A DNA stretch of 64,000 nucleotides from Erinaceus europaeus (lineage: Eukaryota; Chordata; Mammalia; Eulipotyphla; Erinaceidae), in contig NC_080168.1 in assembly GCF_950295315.1 (NCBI RefSeq), positions 74,689,519 through 74,753,518 on the forward strand, in the 5' to 3' direction. The number at the start of each line of letters is the position of its first letter. The first letter of the stretch is position 1. The position numbers were made by a program, and so were the translations under genes. Of the stretch, positions 9,240 through 20,104 are shown piece after piece. The notes under the pieces are model-generated. The model did not search any database, was not told the DNA's origin, and saw nothing but the letters and a program-made list of their open reading frames with translations.

Positions 9240-10800
9240 TTGTATTATTATTATTTTTCGTGATTTAATAATGATTGACAAGACTGGGTATGAGAGGGGA
9301 ACAATCTCATACAATTCCCATCACCAGAGTTCCATAACCCCTCCCCTCCATTGGAAGCTTCCCTATTCTTTATCCCTCTGGGAGTATGGACCAAAGATCT
9401 TTATGGGGTGCAGAATGTGGAAGGTCTGGCTTCTGTAATTGCTTCTTCTGGATATGGTCATTATCAGATTGATCCATACCCTGAGCCTGTCCTATCTTTC
9501 CCTAGTAGGGTAGGGCTCTGGAAGAGGTGGGTTTCCCGGACACATTGGTGAGGTCATCTGCCCAGGAAAGTCAGATTGGTGCCATCGTAGTATCAGTAAG
9601 TTGGTGGCAAAGTATTGGAGCTGGAAAGTTGATTTCAGGCCTGGTGTCTTTGAACACAGTCCGAAGTGGAAAATGTAGTGGTGGTACTGGTTGTATTAAT
9701 TTAGTTGAGATCATCAAATGCAATATCAAATGGTATGGATCAAGAGAAGCTTCCAGATAAAAGAGCAAAGCCCCAGAGGTGCCAGCCAGGGCTAGGAGAA
9801 ATACAGGTTTACAGAGAATGAGGAAGGTTCCTTTCTGTCTCAGAAAGCAGTAGATAATTATTATTGTAACCAAGTTATTTGGGAACTTGATATAGTTTGA
9901 AAATTCCATGGATAGGATTTACAAGACCTTACCATGTCATTTAATGCTATTTACAAATAACTATATCTTACATATAGGCAAGACTGGTTACTTCTGGTTT
10001 CCTTGGTCTAAGATTATAGTTAATTTAATGTTTCAATAATAATAATAATAATTTGGTTCCTTATTAGAAATGCATTATCAATTTAAGCCCACTGTTAAAA
10101 TTCAGTTTACTCATTTGAAACCTTAAGTGCTTAGATTGAAGGAACTGAAGTCTATGCATTAGATAGCTCAAGACATTCTATTTCCCCCCTCATATTGATT
10201 AAATAATGATTTATAATATAATAATTTTAATAGGAGTGTATATTAACACCATTCCAGCCACCAAAGGTCTGTGTCTCTACCCCCATATGGTGGACCTGAG
10301 AATCTACCCTCCCCACTCCCTCAATTTTTTTTTCTTTTTTACTTTGATGCAATGATCCAAACTCAGTTTCTGCTTTGTGTTTCCCTTTCTTTCTATTATT
10401 TCTCAACTTCTGTTCATGAGTGGGATTATCCCATATTCATCTTTATCTTTCTGGATTATCTCAATAATTCTTATAAATTCCATCCAAGATTGGTCAAAGG
10501 AGGATGGACACCTGCAGGTCTGCTTCACTGCTTGTGAAGTGACGCCCTCTTGCAGGTGGGGATTCAATATTGTTCATATCTGAGTAGTATTCCATTATGC
10601 ATATGTACCACAACTTTCTCCGCCAGTCATTTGTTGTTGGGCACCTGGGTTGTTTCTAGGTTTGGGCTATTACCAATTGTGGGGCTATGAACATAGGTAT
10701 ACACATATCTTTTTGGATGGATGTGTTTGACTCCTTAGGATATGTCCCCAGGAGAGGAATTGCAGGGTCACAGGGTAGGTCCATTTCTAGCCTTCTGAGA
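9240..10800 (-). mobile_element. LINE-1, 3'UTR to ORF2 C-terminus (copy 1 of 2)
   Basis: In minus orientation, the 3' terminus (AATGATTGACAAGACTGGGT, CCATTGGAAGCTTCCCTATT, CTCTGGGAGTATGGACC) is followed by the ACACAGTCCGAAGTGGAAAA block, then TTCCTTTCTGTCTCAGAAAG. Next come CATTCCAGCCACCAAAGGTC, AATGATCCAAACTCAGTTTC and ORF2 C-terminal complement (GAGTAGTATTCCATTATGCA, CCCAGGAGAGGAATTGCAGG). The segment from about 9850 to 10760 is repeated at about 10840 to 11960. A 30-bp SINE-like CCTGCAGGTCTGCTTCACTG patch sits at about 10509. Confidence 0.7.
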
Positions 10801-12146
10801 ATGGGGAAGATTCCTTTCTGTCTTAGAGTTTAAGAAGGCAATAGATAATATTATTACTCCCAAGGTATTTGCGAACTTAATTTACTTTGAAAATCTCATG
10901 ATTAGGATTTACTAATAAGAGACTTTACCATGATTTATGTCATTTAATGCTATTTACAAATAACTATATTTTATATACTGACAAGACCAATTGCTTCTGG
11001 TCTAAGATTTTACATGATTTAATATTTTTAAAACATATTTTTAAAAAAGAAATGTATTAATATTTTAAGCCCAGTGTTAAAATTCAATTTGTTAATTTGA
11101 GACTTTAAGTGTTTAAATTGGAGGAATATATTCTCAGAACTGAAGTATATGCATTAAAAAGCTCAAGACAATGAGGCCAGGTGGTGGTGCACCTGGTTGA
11201 GCACACATGTTACAGTGCACAAGGACCCGGGTTCGAGCCCCTGGTTCCCACCTGCAGGGGGAAAGTTTCACAAGTGGTGAAGCAGTGCTGTAGGTGTCTC
11301 TCTGTCTCTCCCTCTCTATCTCCCCCTTCCCTCTCAATTTCTGACTGTCTCTATCCAACAAATAAAGATTTAAAAAAACAAGAAAAAAGCTCAAGATATT
11401 CAATCTGTTTTTCCCCTCATATTGATTAAATAATGATTAATAAGACTATAGGTTAATAGGAGTATGTATTAACATCATTTTGGCCAACAAAGGTCTGTGT
11501 CTCTACCCCCTCCTCATGGTGGAGCTCAGAATCTACCCTCCTTACCTCCCACTCCCAGTTTTTTAATTTTGGTGCAATATTTCAAACTCAGTCAAATTCT
11601 GCTTTTTGTTTCCCTTTCTGTTACTTCTCAACTTCTGTCTATGAGTGGGATCATCCCATATTCATCTTTCTTTTTCTGGTTTATCTCACTTAAAATAATT
11701 CTTTTAAGTTCCATCCAAGATTGGTCAAAGAAGGTGGATTCAATATTTATCATAGCTGAGTAGTATTCTGTTGTGTAAATATACCTCAACTTTCTCCACC
11801 GCTCATTTGTTGTTGGGCTCTTGGATTATTTCCAGATTTGGATTATTGCCAACTGTGCTTCTGTGAACATAGGTAAACACATATCTTTTTGAATGGTTAT
11901 GTTTGGTTCCTTAGGATATATCCCCAGGAGAGGAATTACTGGGTCATATGGAAGGTCCATTTCTAGCCTTCTGAGAGTTCTCCAGACTGATCTCCATAGG
12001 GGTTGGACCAATTTACATTCCCGCCAGCAGTGCAGGAGGGTTCCTTTGTCCCCACAACCTCTCCAGAATTTGTTGCTGTTGTCACTTCTGATATAGGACC
12101 TTCACACAGGGGTGAGGTGGTATCTCATTGTCTATATTTCTCTTTT
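10801..12146 (-). mobile_element. LINE-1, 3'UTR to ORF2 C-terminus (copy 2 of 2)
   Basis: It repeats copy 1: CTTTCTGTCTTAGAGTTTAA, TATTTGCGAACTTAATTTAC, TTTGGCCAACAAAGGTCTGT, GGGATCATCCCATATTCATC. It then continues further into ORF2 than copy 1. The minus strand at 11826-12011 encodes a 61-residue piece with MVQPLWRSVWRTLRRLEMD and PVIPLLGIYP, the conserved ORF2 C-terminal segment. No frame is intact enough for function. Confidence 0.75.
11174..11385 (+). mobile_element. tRNA-derived SINE, T1, with target-site duplication
   Basis: A T1 copy from GGCCAGGTGGTGGTGCACCT to CAACAAATAAAGATTTAAAA. The flanks are AAAAAGCTCAAGA on the left (about 11156) and AAAAAGCTCAAGA on the right (about 11384). 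It was inserted into the L1 3'UTR after that L1 landed. Confidence 0.92.
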
Positions 12147-12366
12147 TTTTCTAATTTTTTAAAATTATTTTTATTTTATTTACTGGATAGAGACAGCCAG
12201 AAATCGAGAGGGAAGGAGGTGATAGAGAGGGAGAGACAGAGAGATACCTGCAACACTGCTTCACCACTTGCAAAGCATTTCCCTGCAGGTGGGACTGGGG
12301 GCTCGAACCCAGGTCCTTGCACATTGTAACGTGCGTTCAACCAGGTGCACCACCACCTGGCCCCAT
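12147..12366 (-). mobile_element. tRNA-derived SINE, T1, minus
   Basis: T-rich tail complement, then TTTACTGGATAGAGACAGCC, CTGCAACACTGCTTCACCAC, CCCTGCAGGTGGGACTGGGG, CGAACCCAGGTCCTTGCACA and CCAGGTGCACCACCACCTGG. Flanks ATTGTCTATATTTCTCT and ATTGCCTGTATCTCTCT look like a target-site duplication that has since diverged. Confidence 0.9.
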
Positions 12367-12379
12367 TGCCTGTATCTCT

Positions 12380-13100
12380 CTATGCATATTTTTTTTTTTA
12401 GATTTCTTCATTGACTGAGGTTCAAAAACATGTTGTTTAACCCCTGTCCCACTCCTCCATGTTTGAGATTTTCATTATTTTTTGTGTGTAGCTGATTTCT
12501 AGTCTTATTGTGATCAGAAAAGAGGCTTATTTATAATTTATCCACCATATATTTATTAAATTTCACTTGAATCCCAATAAAAGGTAAATCCTTAAGTTGC
12601 AAGCATACCTAGAACAATGTGTTTATTTCTTTTGTGATGGAAGTTTCTGTATACATCTGTAGGTCTATAATTTCCTATTGCATCATTTAAAGCCACCATT
12701 TTTTTTTTTTGTACAGTAGATCTGTCTCTTGCTATTATTGGTGTGTCAAGATTCCCTCCTGTGGTGTGTCTGTCTTTCTGCTATCAGTGGGATTCATGCT
12801 TTTTTTATGTATTTGGATGCAGCAGTGCTGGGCGCATATACAGAGATGAAAGTTCTATCATCTTGATGGATTGATCCATCAGTCATTATTGAGTATCCTG
12901 CCTGGCCCCTTATTACATTTGACTGAAAATCTATTTTGTGTGATAGGAGAGTTGTGGTTTCTTTCCTTTTCTCTGTATCATTGACTTGCAACACTTGGCT
13001 CCAGCTTTCCACTCTGAATCTGCTTATCTTTACATATGTTGTGAGTTTTGTGTATGAATATTAGAGTTGGATTCTGTTTTGTATGCTGTGCCTTTGATCA
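12380..13100 (-). pseudogene. LINE-1 ORF2 endonuclease-region remnant
   Basis: The minus strand at 12794-13012 encodes a 72-residue piece. Its segments DGSIHQDDRTFISVYAP and STAASKYIKK match the L1 ORF2 endonuclease consensus around the IYAPN motif. Sequence to the left (TAGCTGATTTCTAGTCTTAT at 12489) looks like other L1 sequence in the same orientation. Reverse transcriptase and much of the middle are absent or rearranged between here and 11826. Non-functional. Confidence 0.7.
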
Positions 13101-13360
13101 GTGAATTTATATCATAGACATGGGTAATACTGATATATATATATATATATATTTACTAGCATGTTTGCTTGTTTGGTTTTCTAGTTGTTTTGTACTTTCC
13201 CATTTGTTTCTGCCTGCCTTTTTATGTGAATCATTTTTCCACAGAGGTTCTTTTAATTTACTCATTTTTTCCTCTTCAAATGTTTTCCTGTCATTTCTAT
13301 TTCACTCTTTATTATCTCACTCATGTTTTTCCATTCTCTTTTCTTGTTGTTCTCTCCCTC
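13101..13360. other. L1-flanking sequence with TA repeat
   Basis: A TA dinucleotide run lies at about 13133-13152. The rest is T-rich and may be further L1 sequence in minus orientation, but no diagnostic motif was found. Confidence 0.4.
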
Positions 13361-13521
13361 TCTCTCTCTCTATCAGATACAGAAATTGAGAGGTGGTGGG
13401 GCGATAGAGGGGGAGAGTAGAAGAGAGACACCTGCAGCACTGCTTCACCATTCATGAAGCTTCTCCCCTGCAGGACTTGAACCCAGGTCATATGCACTCA
13501 ACCAAGTGTGCCATTGGCTGG
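13361..13521 (-). mobile_element. tRNA-derived SINE, T1/T2, minus
   Basis: A CT run, then ACACCTGCAGCACTGCTTCA, CTCCCCTGCAGGACTTGAAC and TCAACCAAGTGTGCCA (head complement). It is shortened between the CTGCAGG box and the B-box. Confidence 0.8.
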
Positions 13522-13600
13522 TCCTTCCTTCCTTCCTTCCTTCCTTCCTTCCTTCCTTCCTTCCTTCCTTCCTTCCTTCCTTTCTCTCTCTCTCTCTCTC
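13522..13600. repeat. TTCC tetranucleotide array plus CT tract
   Basis: About 58 bases of perfect TTCC units followed by a TCTC dinucleotide run. It sits between two SINE copies and reads through as a Leu/Pro/Ser ORF that is not a gene. Confidence 0.95.
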
Positions 13601-13604
13601 TTTT

Positions 13605-14310
13605 TGCTTTCAGTTGTTAGGGTTCAGTGCTGGCACCATGACACTATGAATCCATGGCTCCTGGAGACAATTTCTTCTTCCTTTTTTAAAATTTTATTTG
13701 ATAGGACAGAAATTAAGAAAGGAAGGGGAGATAGAGAAGGGGAGGAGAGAGAAACATAGACACACCTGCAGACCTGCTTCACCACTCCTAAAGCATTCTG
13801 GCTGCAGGTGGGGAGCAGGATCTCAAACCTAGGTCCTTCCGCAGAATAATATGTGTACTTTGTTGGGCAGTACGCCAGCTTCCCCCTGCTTATCACTGCC
13901 ATCTATTTACATAACCAGTTACCTAGGAACCGCCCTGCCTGCAGGGCATTGGTTTAATCCCCACTGGTTCACGATGTCTTTTGTTCTGCCCCCTCTGGTA
14001 GTCACCCTGATTTCCACCAGTCTCTTTTTGCTCCACCCTCTCTACATCACATCCTGTTTTTACCCTACTTGGTGAGTATATATACAGCTGCTCTTCTGTT
14101 TTAACACACTTGGGATTGCCTTCTGGCTCCGAGAGTTCCAGAGTCTATCTCCTGTGACGCTCGGCTCGAGATCCTGATCCCTCTCCCACACAGCAGCCTA
14201 GGCTGGCTTCAGTTGAGTTATCTGCAACCCAGAGAGCACTTGCTCGGGAAGGAGCACCCTCAGGCTATCCCGGCAGTATTTAACTGGGTACACCACTGCC
14301 GGGTCTCCTC
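13605..14310 (-). mobile_element. tRNA-derived SINE, T2, minus, split by an LTR
   Basis: The left part (13605-13860) reads the extended T2 tail complement (CTATGAATCCATGGCTCCTG), the body (CACACCTGCAGACCTGCTTC, GGCTGCAGGTGGGGAGCAGG) and TAATATGTGTACTT. The right part (14282-14310) supplies the missing head complement AACTGGGTACACCACTGCCG. The LTR between them therefore landed inside this SINE, which fixes both LTR boundaries. Confidence 0.85.
13861..14275 (+). mobile_element. Solo LTR, betaretrovirus-like, nested in a SINE
   Basis: It starts TGTTGGGCAGTACGCCAGCT and ends CTATCCCGGCA, giving TG...CA termini over 415 bp. It is flanked by GTACTT (13855-13860) and GTATTT (14276-14281), a 6-bp target-site duplication with one change. 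Visible LTR features include CACATCCTGTTTTTACCCTA, a TATATA box at about 14076-14082 and CTTGGGATTGCCTTCTGGCT downstream. A recombination-derived solo LTR is the simplest reading. It carries no coding sequence. Confidence 0.88.
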
Positions 14311-14596
14311 TTTTTTTATGGAATGTCTGGTGGTGGCAAATTCCATTATCTTTTGAAAAAGCCCTTATTTCTCCATATTATCTGAGTGGTAATCTTAAAA
14401 GATAATATATTCATAGCTAGAAATTCTTATTGTCCAGAAATTTGTAATATGTCATTATATTTTTTCCTCACCAGTAGGGTTTTTGATAAGAGCCCAATAT
14501 ATGTTACTCTCTTTCTGAGATTGCTCCGCGCCCCCCCTTTTTTTTGTGCAACTAAGGCTTCAAGCATGATTTTGTTGCTTTAGGGCATCTTCTTCC
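14311..14596 (-). mobile_element. LINE-1/HAL1-like internal fragment, minus
   Basis: TCTGGTGGTGGCAAATTCCA, TTTGAAAAAGCCCTTATTTC and CTATTTCTCC-like text correspond to the complement of mammalian L1 internal sequence. It probably continues the element seen at 12380-13100. Diverged. Confidence 0.45.
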
Positions 14597-14632
14597 TCCC
14601 TTCCTTCCTTCCTTCCTTCCTTCCTTCCATCT
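14597..14632. repeat. Short TTCC array
   Basis: About 35 bases of CCTTCC units next to a minus SINE tail. Confidence 0.9.
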
Positions 14633-14664
14633 TTTCCCTCCCTCCATTTCTCCCTTTCTCTTTC

Positions 14665-14824
14665 TTTTTTCATTTAGATAGAGAGATAGTGATCAGGATG
14701 GGGGAGACAGCATAGCACCAACGCTTCTTGTATTGCCCACACACCTCCCATGTGGTGCTGGGGTTCAAGCACAGGTCGTACACAAGGCACGGCAGACACT
14801 CGACCAGGTGCACCATCTCTGATC
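14665..14824 (-). mobile_element. tRNA-derived SINE, minus, diverged
   Basis: ATAGAGAGATAGTGATCAGG, then CATGTGGTGCTGGGGTTCAA, GCACGGCAGACACTCGACCA and GGTGCACCATCTCT (head complement). The CTGCAGG box is lost, so the subtype is uncertain. Confidence 0.65.
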
Positions 14825-16145
14825 TGCTATATTATTTCTTTTTCCTTGACTCTGAAGTCGTTGTTCTGGATGCAAGAATTTGGGTGGCATTTCTGCTTCT
14901 TAGTCATTCTCCAGATTGGGAAAAGTTTCCACTGTCATTTTCTTGAGTATGGACTTTGCTTTTTTTTTTCTCTCTCTCTCTCTCTCTTATCTCTGTGGAA
15001 TTTCCCATCAATCGTATATTTTCTTTTCTAATGGAGTCTAGTATTTCTTGGAGAGTGGCTTCATTTTTTCCCTAAACTGTTTGTCTCCCTCTTTTTCCAC
15101 CTGAGATTATCATCACTTTAGCTTCAAATTCTGATTTTTTTTTTAATATTCTGCACGCTTCTTAAGGTTTCCATGCTGGCAAGTGTTTCATGCAATGAGC
15201 TCTTCATATGATCTCTGTTTCTAATGTTTCTTCAAGACTTGAGTTCCCACAGTGAAGTGTCTTGTTATTTTCTGTATCTTTTGAACTCACTTTTTTGTGT
15301 AGGGATTTTTTATTTTCTTGAAAGCTCATTACAATGGAGCTTCTAAATGCTTTCTCTGATAAGCCTCGAGTTCTGCATGTTAATGGGCTTCTCCCGTGGT
15401 CTGACTTTGTCTACATGTTTTGATATAATTTTCTTGTTGCTTTTCTCTGCACATCTGGGCCTGCTTTGGAGTTTACCTGTAATCGGTGCTGTAGCTGTAG
15501 TGATGAAGTCCTACTTTGTAAGGGTCAGCAGAGAAAGGGAGGACAGTGGAGAAATAATAAACTTCTGTGACTTCAGGCGTTGTCAGAGAAGGAGTGGGAG
15601 GATCACAGCCCAATAGGAGGACCCCTCCCTGTGTCTTGGCTTATGCAGCCCCCCCCCCCCAACTCCCAATAGTGCAACTATTGCAGGACATTTTTTCCTC
15701 TCCAGGTACAAGACAACATCTTGGTCTCCCTGCCCACTAGTGTGGGCCACCACTTGCTTTTGTGGCTACTCTGGCTCAAGTGGTTCTCTGCTAGGGAAGG
15801 GGAACTACTTGACCAGGTTGACTCTGTGGGGCTCAAATGTCAGTTTTCAGAGGGTTTCCTTTTCTGCCTGGGAGCTTGGGTATTTCAGCTTTGTGGTCCC
15901 TCAGGAAGTTTCCTTGAGGCTGTGACTTGAGAGCCAGTGGTCTCTCCCCCCCACCCCTATCTTCCACTCTGCTAGTAGCAATGGCATCTGGTGAGCACTG
16001 CTAATCCTGTGCAGGACTTCTAATGCTGACAAGCTCCCCACGCCCCCAAATCTGTCCAGTGCTTTCCTCACCTTCAGAAGAATGGAAATGTCTTATAGGT
16101 AATTCTGCCTGTCTACTAAAGGGAGGTTTTTCTGTTCTTTATTTA
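14825..16145 (-). mobile_element. LINE-1/HAL1-like 5' portion, minus (tentative)
   Basis: Complement-type L1 text such as ATGGAGTCTAGTATTTCTTG and CACCTGAGATTATCATCACT precedes a GC-richer stretch (15480-16020: GTCCTACTTTGTAAGGGTCA, CTGTGGGGCTCAAATGTCAG) that resembles an L1 5'UTR. If so, the element spanning 12.4-16.1 kb is a long, rearranged L1. Runs of 14 C at about 15647 and 8 C at about 15945 are present. No intact ORF. Confidence 0.45.
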
Positions 16146-16149
16146 CTTA

Positions 16150-16245
16150 TTTATTCTATTGCCACTGAGGTCAGTGCCTGCACACTGAATATACCACCAC
16201 CCTCAGTGGCCATTTCCTCTTTTGATCTGACAGAAATTGACAGAG

Positions 16246-16295
<50 letters not shown>

Positions 16296-16410
16296 CTTGC
16301 AGCACTGTTTGTGAAGCTTCATCCATGCAGATGGGAACTGGAGGCTTAAACCAAGGTCCTCACACATGGTAATGCATGTATTCAACTGGGCACACCACTG
16401 TCCAGCCCCT
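16150..16410 (-). mobile_element. tRNA-derived SINE, minus, containing a GATA array
   Basis: The tail complement (TTCTATTGCCACTGAGGTCA) leads to ATCTGACAGAAATTGACAGA. A GATA tetranucleotide array at 16249-16294 (about 11 units) replaces the purine-rich core. GACTTGCAGCACTGTTTGTG, CATGCAGATGGGAACTGGAG and CCACTGTCCAGCCCC follow. The microsatellite arose inside the SINE. Confidence 0.8.
16249..16294. repeat. GATA tetranucleotide microsatellite
   Basis: Perfect GATA units, about 46 bases, within a SINE. A candidate polymorphic marker. Confidence 0.95.
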
Positions 16411-16887
16411 TCTGTTCTTTATAGTTTTTTTGGGGGGGGACATAGTCTGACTATGACTATTTTTCATGCTTCCACCTGTAGAACCATGCACAATCACAGG
16501 TGACTGACAAGATATATATTCTTATATGTTTGTACCATAGCCTTTTATTTTTTAATAAAAAGAATTCTTTCAAGAGCTTACATTGTGGAATAGAAAGTTC
16601 TAGTTTATATTACTGAATGTGACATCTAAATATGTTCTGATCCGACAAATTCAGACAGTTCCTATGTGGCCTTCCTATCATTAATTTCATTCTAGCATTA
16701 AAGATATTTTAACATTAAGTATGTGTTATCTGCCTCTGAAGAACTATATGGAAGAGTAAAGTTGAGAGACAGTGCTGCAGTACTGATGTGTTGAGAACAC
16801 AGGGAGAGGTACCTGAGAGATTCCGGATTTCATGGAAGAGCTAATAATTGATCCTGGCCTGAAGTTTGAGAAAGAATTGCTTTTTGT
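16411..16887. other. Intergenic, no recognised feature
   Basis: About 475 bases of AT-rich, apparently single-copy sequence. No splice-bounded frame and no repeat identified. Confidence 0.4.
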
Positions 16888-17066
16888 GGGCAGGGGTAGA
16901 TAGCAGAGTGGTTATGCAAAGACTGTTATCCCTGAGGCTCTAAAGCCCCAGGTTCAGTCCCCCGCACCACTATAAGCCAGAGCTGAGAAGTGCTCTGGCA
17001 TTTCTGTGTCTTTCTCTCTCTGCATCTCTCTCAAAAAATAAATAAAATACTTAAAAAAAAAAAAGA
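16888..17066 (+). mobile_element. T3 SINE
   Basis: GTAGATAGCAGAGTGGTTAT, GCAAAGACTGTTATCCCTGA, CAGTCCCCCGCACCACTATA, AGCCAGAGCTGAGAAGTGCT, then a CT-rich block and an AATAAATAAAATACTTAAAA tail. This is the most complete T3 copy in the window. Confidence 0.8.
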
Positions 17067-17540
17067 GGAATTGCCTCTTGTGTTTCAGTAATACGCAGTT
17101 CATTATCACTCATGATTTTTTCTGCCTTGGAATTTTTGATCTAAGCTGTTCTCAGTCTTTTTAAGTGCTTTGTAGTCCCCCCCCCCCATTCCTGTGTGTA
17201 AGCTAACTGGTCCTTGGAGACAGAAACATCTTGGTTTATTTTCTGTCCATGTTATGATGTAAGCCAAACCACTTTGAGAAGTAGTTGGAAGTCAAAGAGA
17301 TATGCTCAGATTCCTTGCAGAACTTTTATATAATAGGGAAACGAGGCAGAAATAGCTGGAAAACTCTTTCATCAGTGGGACATGGCAGGGGAAAGTGACT
17401 TCTCTTGGGGGGTGAAGAAACTTACTTGATGGTGGTGAGTAGTTTTGCATTTTCTTCTTAAGGCTGTATATATAGAATGATAATTAGATGTGAGGTCATT
17501 CTACATTTTTTTCTAGCAGATTATAAATATGTAATATTTT
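17067..17540. other. Intergenic, no recognised feature
   Basis: About 470 bases. A run of 11 C lies at about 17177. No exon and no repeat body identified. Confidence 0.4.
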
Positions 17541-20100
17541 TATTATTTATTTTTATGTTACAGAATTACGTGTCAACAGGGGTTTGAATCCACATCACTC
17601 CCAACACAAGAGTTCTGAATCTTCAGTCTCCCGACTGCAATCCACCACAGTTCCCTTAAGGTTGTAGACATGGGCTGACCATCATCTCTACAACTGTCTA
17701 TGTTTATACATAGTTGCCCCTTCTTTTTCTGATTCAATCCTCTCTTCTCCTCTAAGTGACTCATGATATCATAACTACTTCCATATGTCCCTCTCCTGTT
17801 CCTTCTATCTCTCTAGGTGCTGATGGAGCTGGAGCGCAGAGTCCTCTTATCTTAGTCCTATCACTTCTCCCCCACTGGGAGTATGGATCAAGGTTGTTTA
17901 TGGGGAGCAGAAGGCAGGAGTTCTGGCTTCTATAGCTTCTTCTCCACTGAGCATGGGTGTTGACAGGTTGACCCCACTCCCAGCCTGTTTCTATCTTTCC
18001 CTAATGGATCAGAGATATGAGGGTCTAGGACACATTAGTGAGGTCGTCTGCCCAGAGAATTTGGGATAGAGTCATGGTAGCATCTGTAACTTGGTGTCTA
18101 GAGGCTGGCATGACCTAAATTGAGACAAGATGGTTAATGAACAGGAACCAAAAAGTAGGATTAGAACAGATAAGATTAGAGATTTTATGGTAGAAGAAAG
18201 CTGGGAGAAGCATTTTAGGCATGTTCCTGGGGGCACATAACTATGGTAGTTTTGCTTGAGTTTGGTAGCTGGCCTGAGGTTAGATAAGAATATTGTCTGA
18301 GAGAATGTTGTCAGAGTAGAGAAAGGGGCTAGAAAGTTGAATTAGGGCAGGGAGTAGCTCCCATTCTTGTAAAAAAAAAAACTCTGTGGCTAAAATTAAC
18401 TATTTATCTACATCCACTGCTCCAAGGCCCATATATTTAGCACCAGAGCCTGTGTAACCTCCAAGTCCCTATTGGTCTGAGCTTATAGCTCATGGTTACA
18501 TCTGAGGAACACTGCAGGCTGCACTTATTTCAGGATCAGTCTTTTTTGAGTGGCAGGGCAGGATACCCCCAGCCTCCCTTTGGAAACTGGGGCTTTTCCT
18601 ACCATCATTGAATTATGGTAGAGCCAAGGTCCTGGGAGGGCCCACAAGATGCTGTTCCTTATGGAAGCGACCAGTGGTAGTGGTAGTGGAGAGAGAGAGA
18701 GACCGTTTAAAGGTCTAGGCCCATCATATGTGTATGGGAATCCAAGGATTCCCTATCTAGGGCCCCAGATGATCAGGTGGTATGATACTGACCAAACGAG
18801 CCATTATTAAGTGGGCCAGTCTCTTGTTCTTATCCGACTTTTGTTGTCCTCTTTTTATCTGGTGATCTTAGATTTCCTCGCATTGAGTACTATTTGTTGA
18901 CCCCAGCCAGAGTTAGGTTTTAGGGATCTGTTTTCTTTGGGCCTTTCTGATAAGCTGTCCTGCTAATTTGGTCTAAGTCCAATCAATTACAGAATTTACG
19001 ATGCCTTCTTCATTGCAACCATTATTGAGCACTTTGACTTTGAGTTATATAATTGCCCCTTGCTTATGGATATGTGTACACCTGTATCCAGTTCCCTAAA
19101 CCCTAGCCTAATCTGGTATCTGTTACATAGTTAAATGATGTGCCATTTAACTTGGCAGTAAGTAGTCTCATGTGCTAGGAAAGGTCTCACCAGATTTGAA
19201 GAGTAGTGAGGTTGATTTTTCAGGCTCAGTATCTCTGGTTACAGTTCACAGTAAAATTTCAGTAGCAGCATATGTGGGGTGGCAGCATCAGTAGTGATTT
19301 GGCTGAAGGTGACAGAGGTGGTATGGTGGTAAGGAATCAGAGAAGGAATATCAAGAAATATGGGCATGTCCTAGAGGTACCAGGACTAGGCAAAATACTG
19401 GTCTTAAAGAGAATGCAAGGGGTTTCTTATAGTCTTAGAGTTAAAATATCAATACTTAATTATTGTAACCAGGTTAGTTGGGGGGGTTGGTATTTATATT
19501 AATATACTTGACTTCATTATCTTTGAATCACTTTGTATTTTAGATACTTACAAGACCAAAAGATCTTGACCTGTCTGGCCTAAAGCTGTAGTTGATTTAG
19601 ATGCTTACCGAACTGTATTTTCAGATACATTTTTAGAGCTCCACGAACAATTTAATCCCCTTATCAGAGTTTGATCATTTTGAAAATCTAAGATATTAAA
19701 TGTTTAGGTAAAAGCTAATATTTGTGCTTAGGGCTACAGTCTAGGCAGTTAGGGAACTTGAGGTATTAAATCTATCCCCCTTCACATGACGTATTACTAG
19801 TGACAGGACTATTATCACATCTTACCTGCCACCAAAAGTCTGTGTCGAGTCCCCCCCCCCATATTTCCAATTTAAATATGGCTTGTGTTGTGTCTATTTG
19901 TTTAAGTATGTATGTTCAGTTCTCTATGTATGGTCTCTATGTTCAGTGAGACCATCCTAGAGCTTTCCTTTACCTCTTTGCTTATTTCACTAAGCATAAT
20001 GTTCTCAGGTTCCATTCATTTTATCCCAAAGGATGTAAAATCATCTTTTTTTTTTTACTGCTGAGTATTAATCCATTGAGTATATGTCCCATAACTTTTT
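17541..20100 (-). mobile_element. LINE-1 with unusually long 3'UTR (about 2.4 kb), minus
   Basis: Read left to right, this is the complement of an L1 from its 3' end toward ORF2. It opens with the 3' terminus (CAGAATTACGTGTCAACAGG). Next is the CTGGGAGTATGGATCAAGGT block, then AGGGCAGGGAGTAGCTCCCA and GGTCTAGGCCCATCATATGT. GAAAGGTCTCACCAGATTTG and TTCTTATAGTCTTAGAGTTA follow, then GCCACCAAAAGTCTGTGTCG. It finally reaches ORF2-end complement at ACTGCTGAGTATTAATCCAT (20058). All blocks recur singly elsewhere in the window in the same order. This is the most complete copy and the reference for the fragments. Confidence 0.7.
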
Positions 20101-20104
20101 TTAA

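Noticed and set aside
9571..9909. 112-codon minus-strand ORF
   Set aside because: It lies wholly within an L1 3'UTR block that recurs elsewhere without an open frame.
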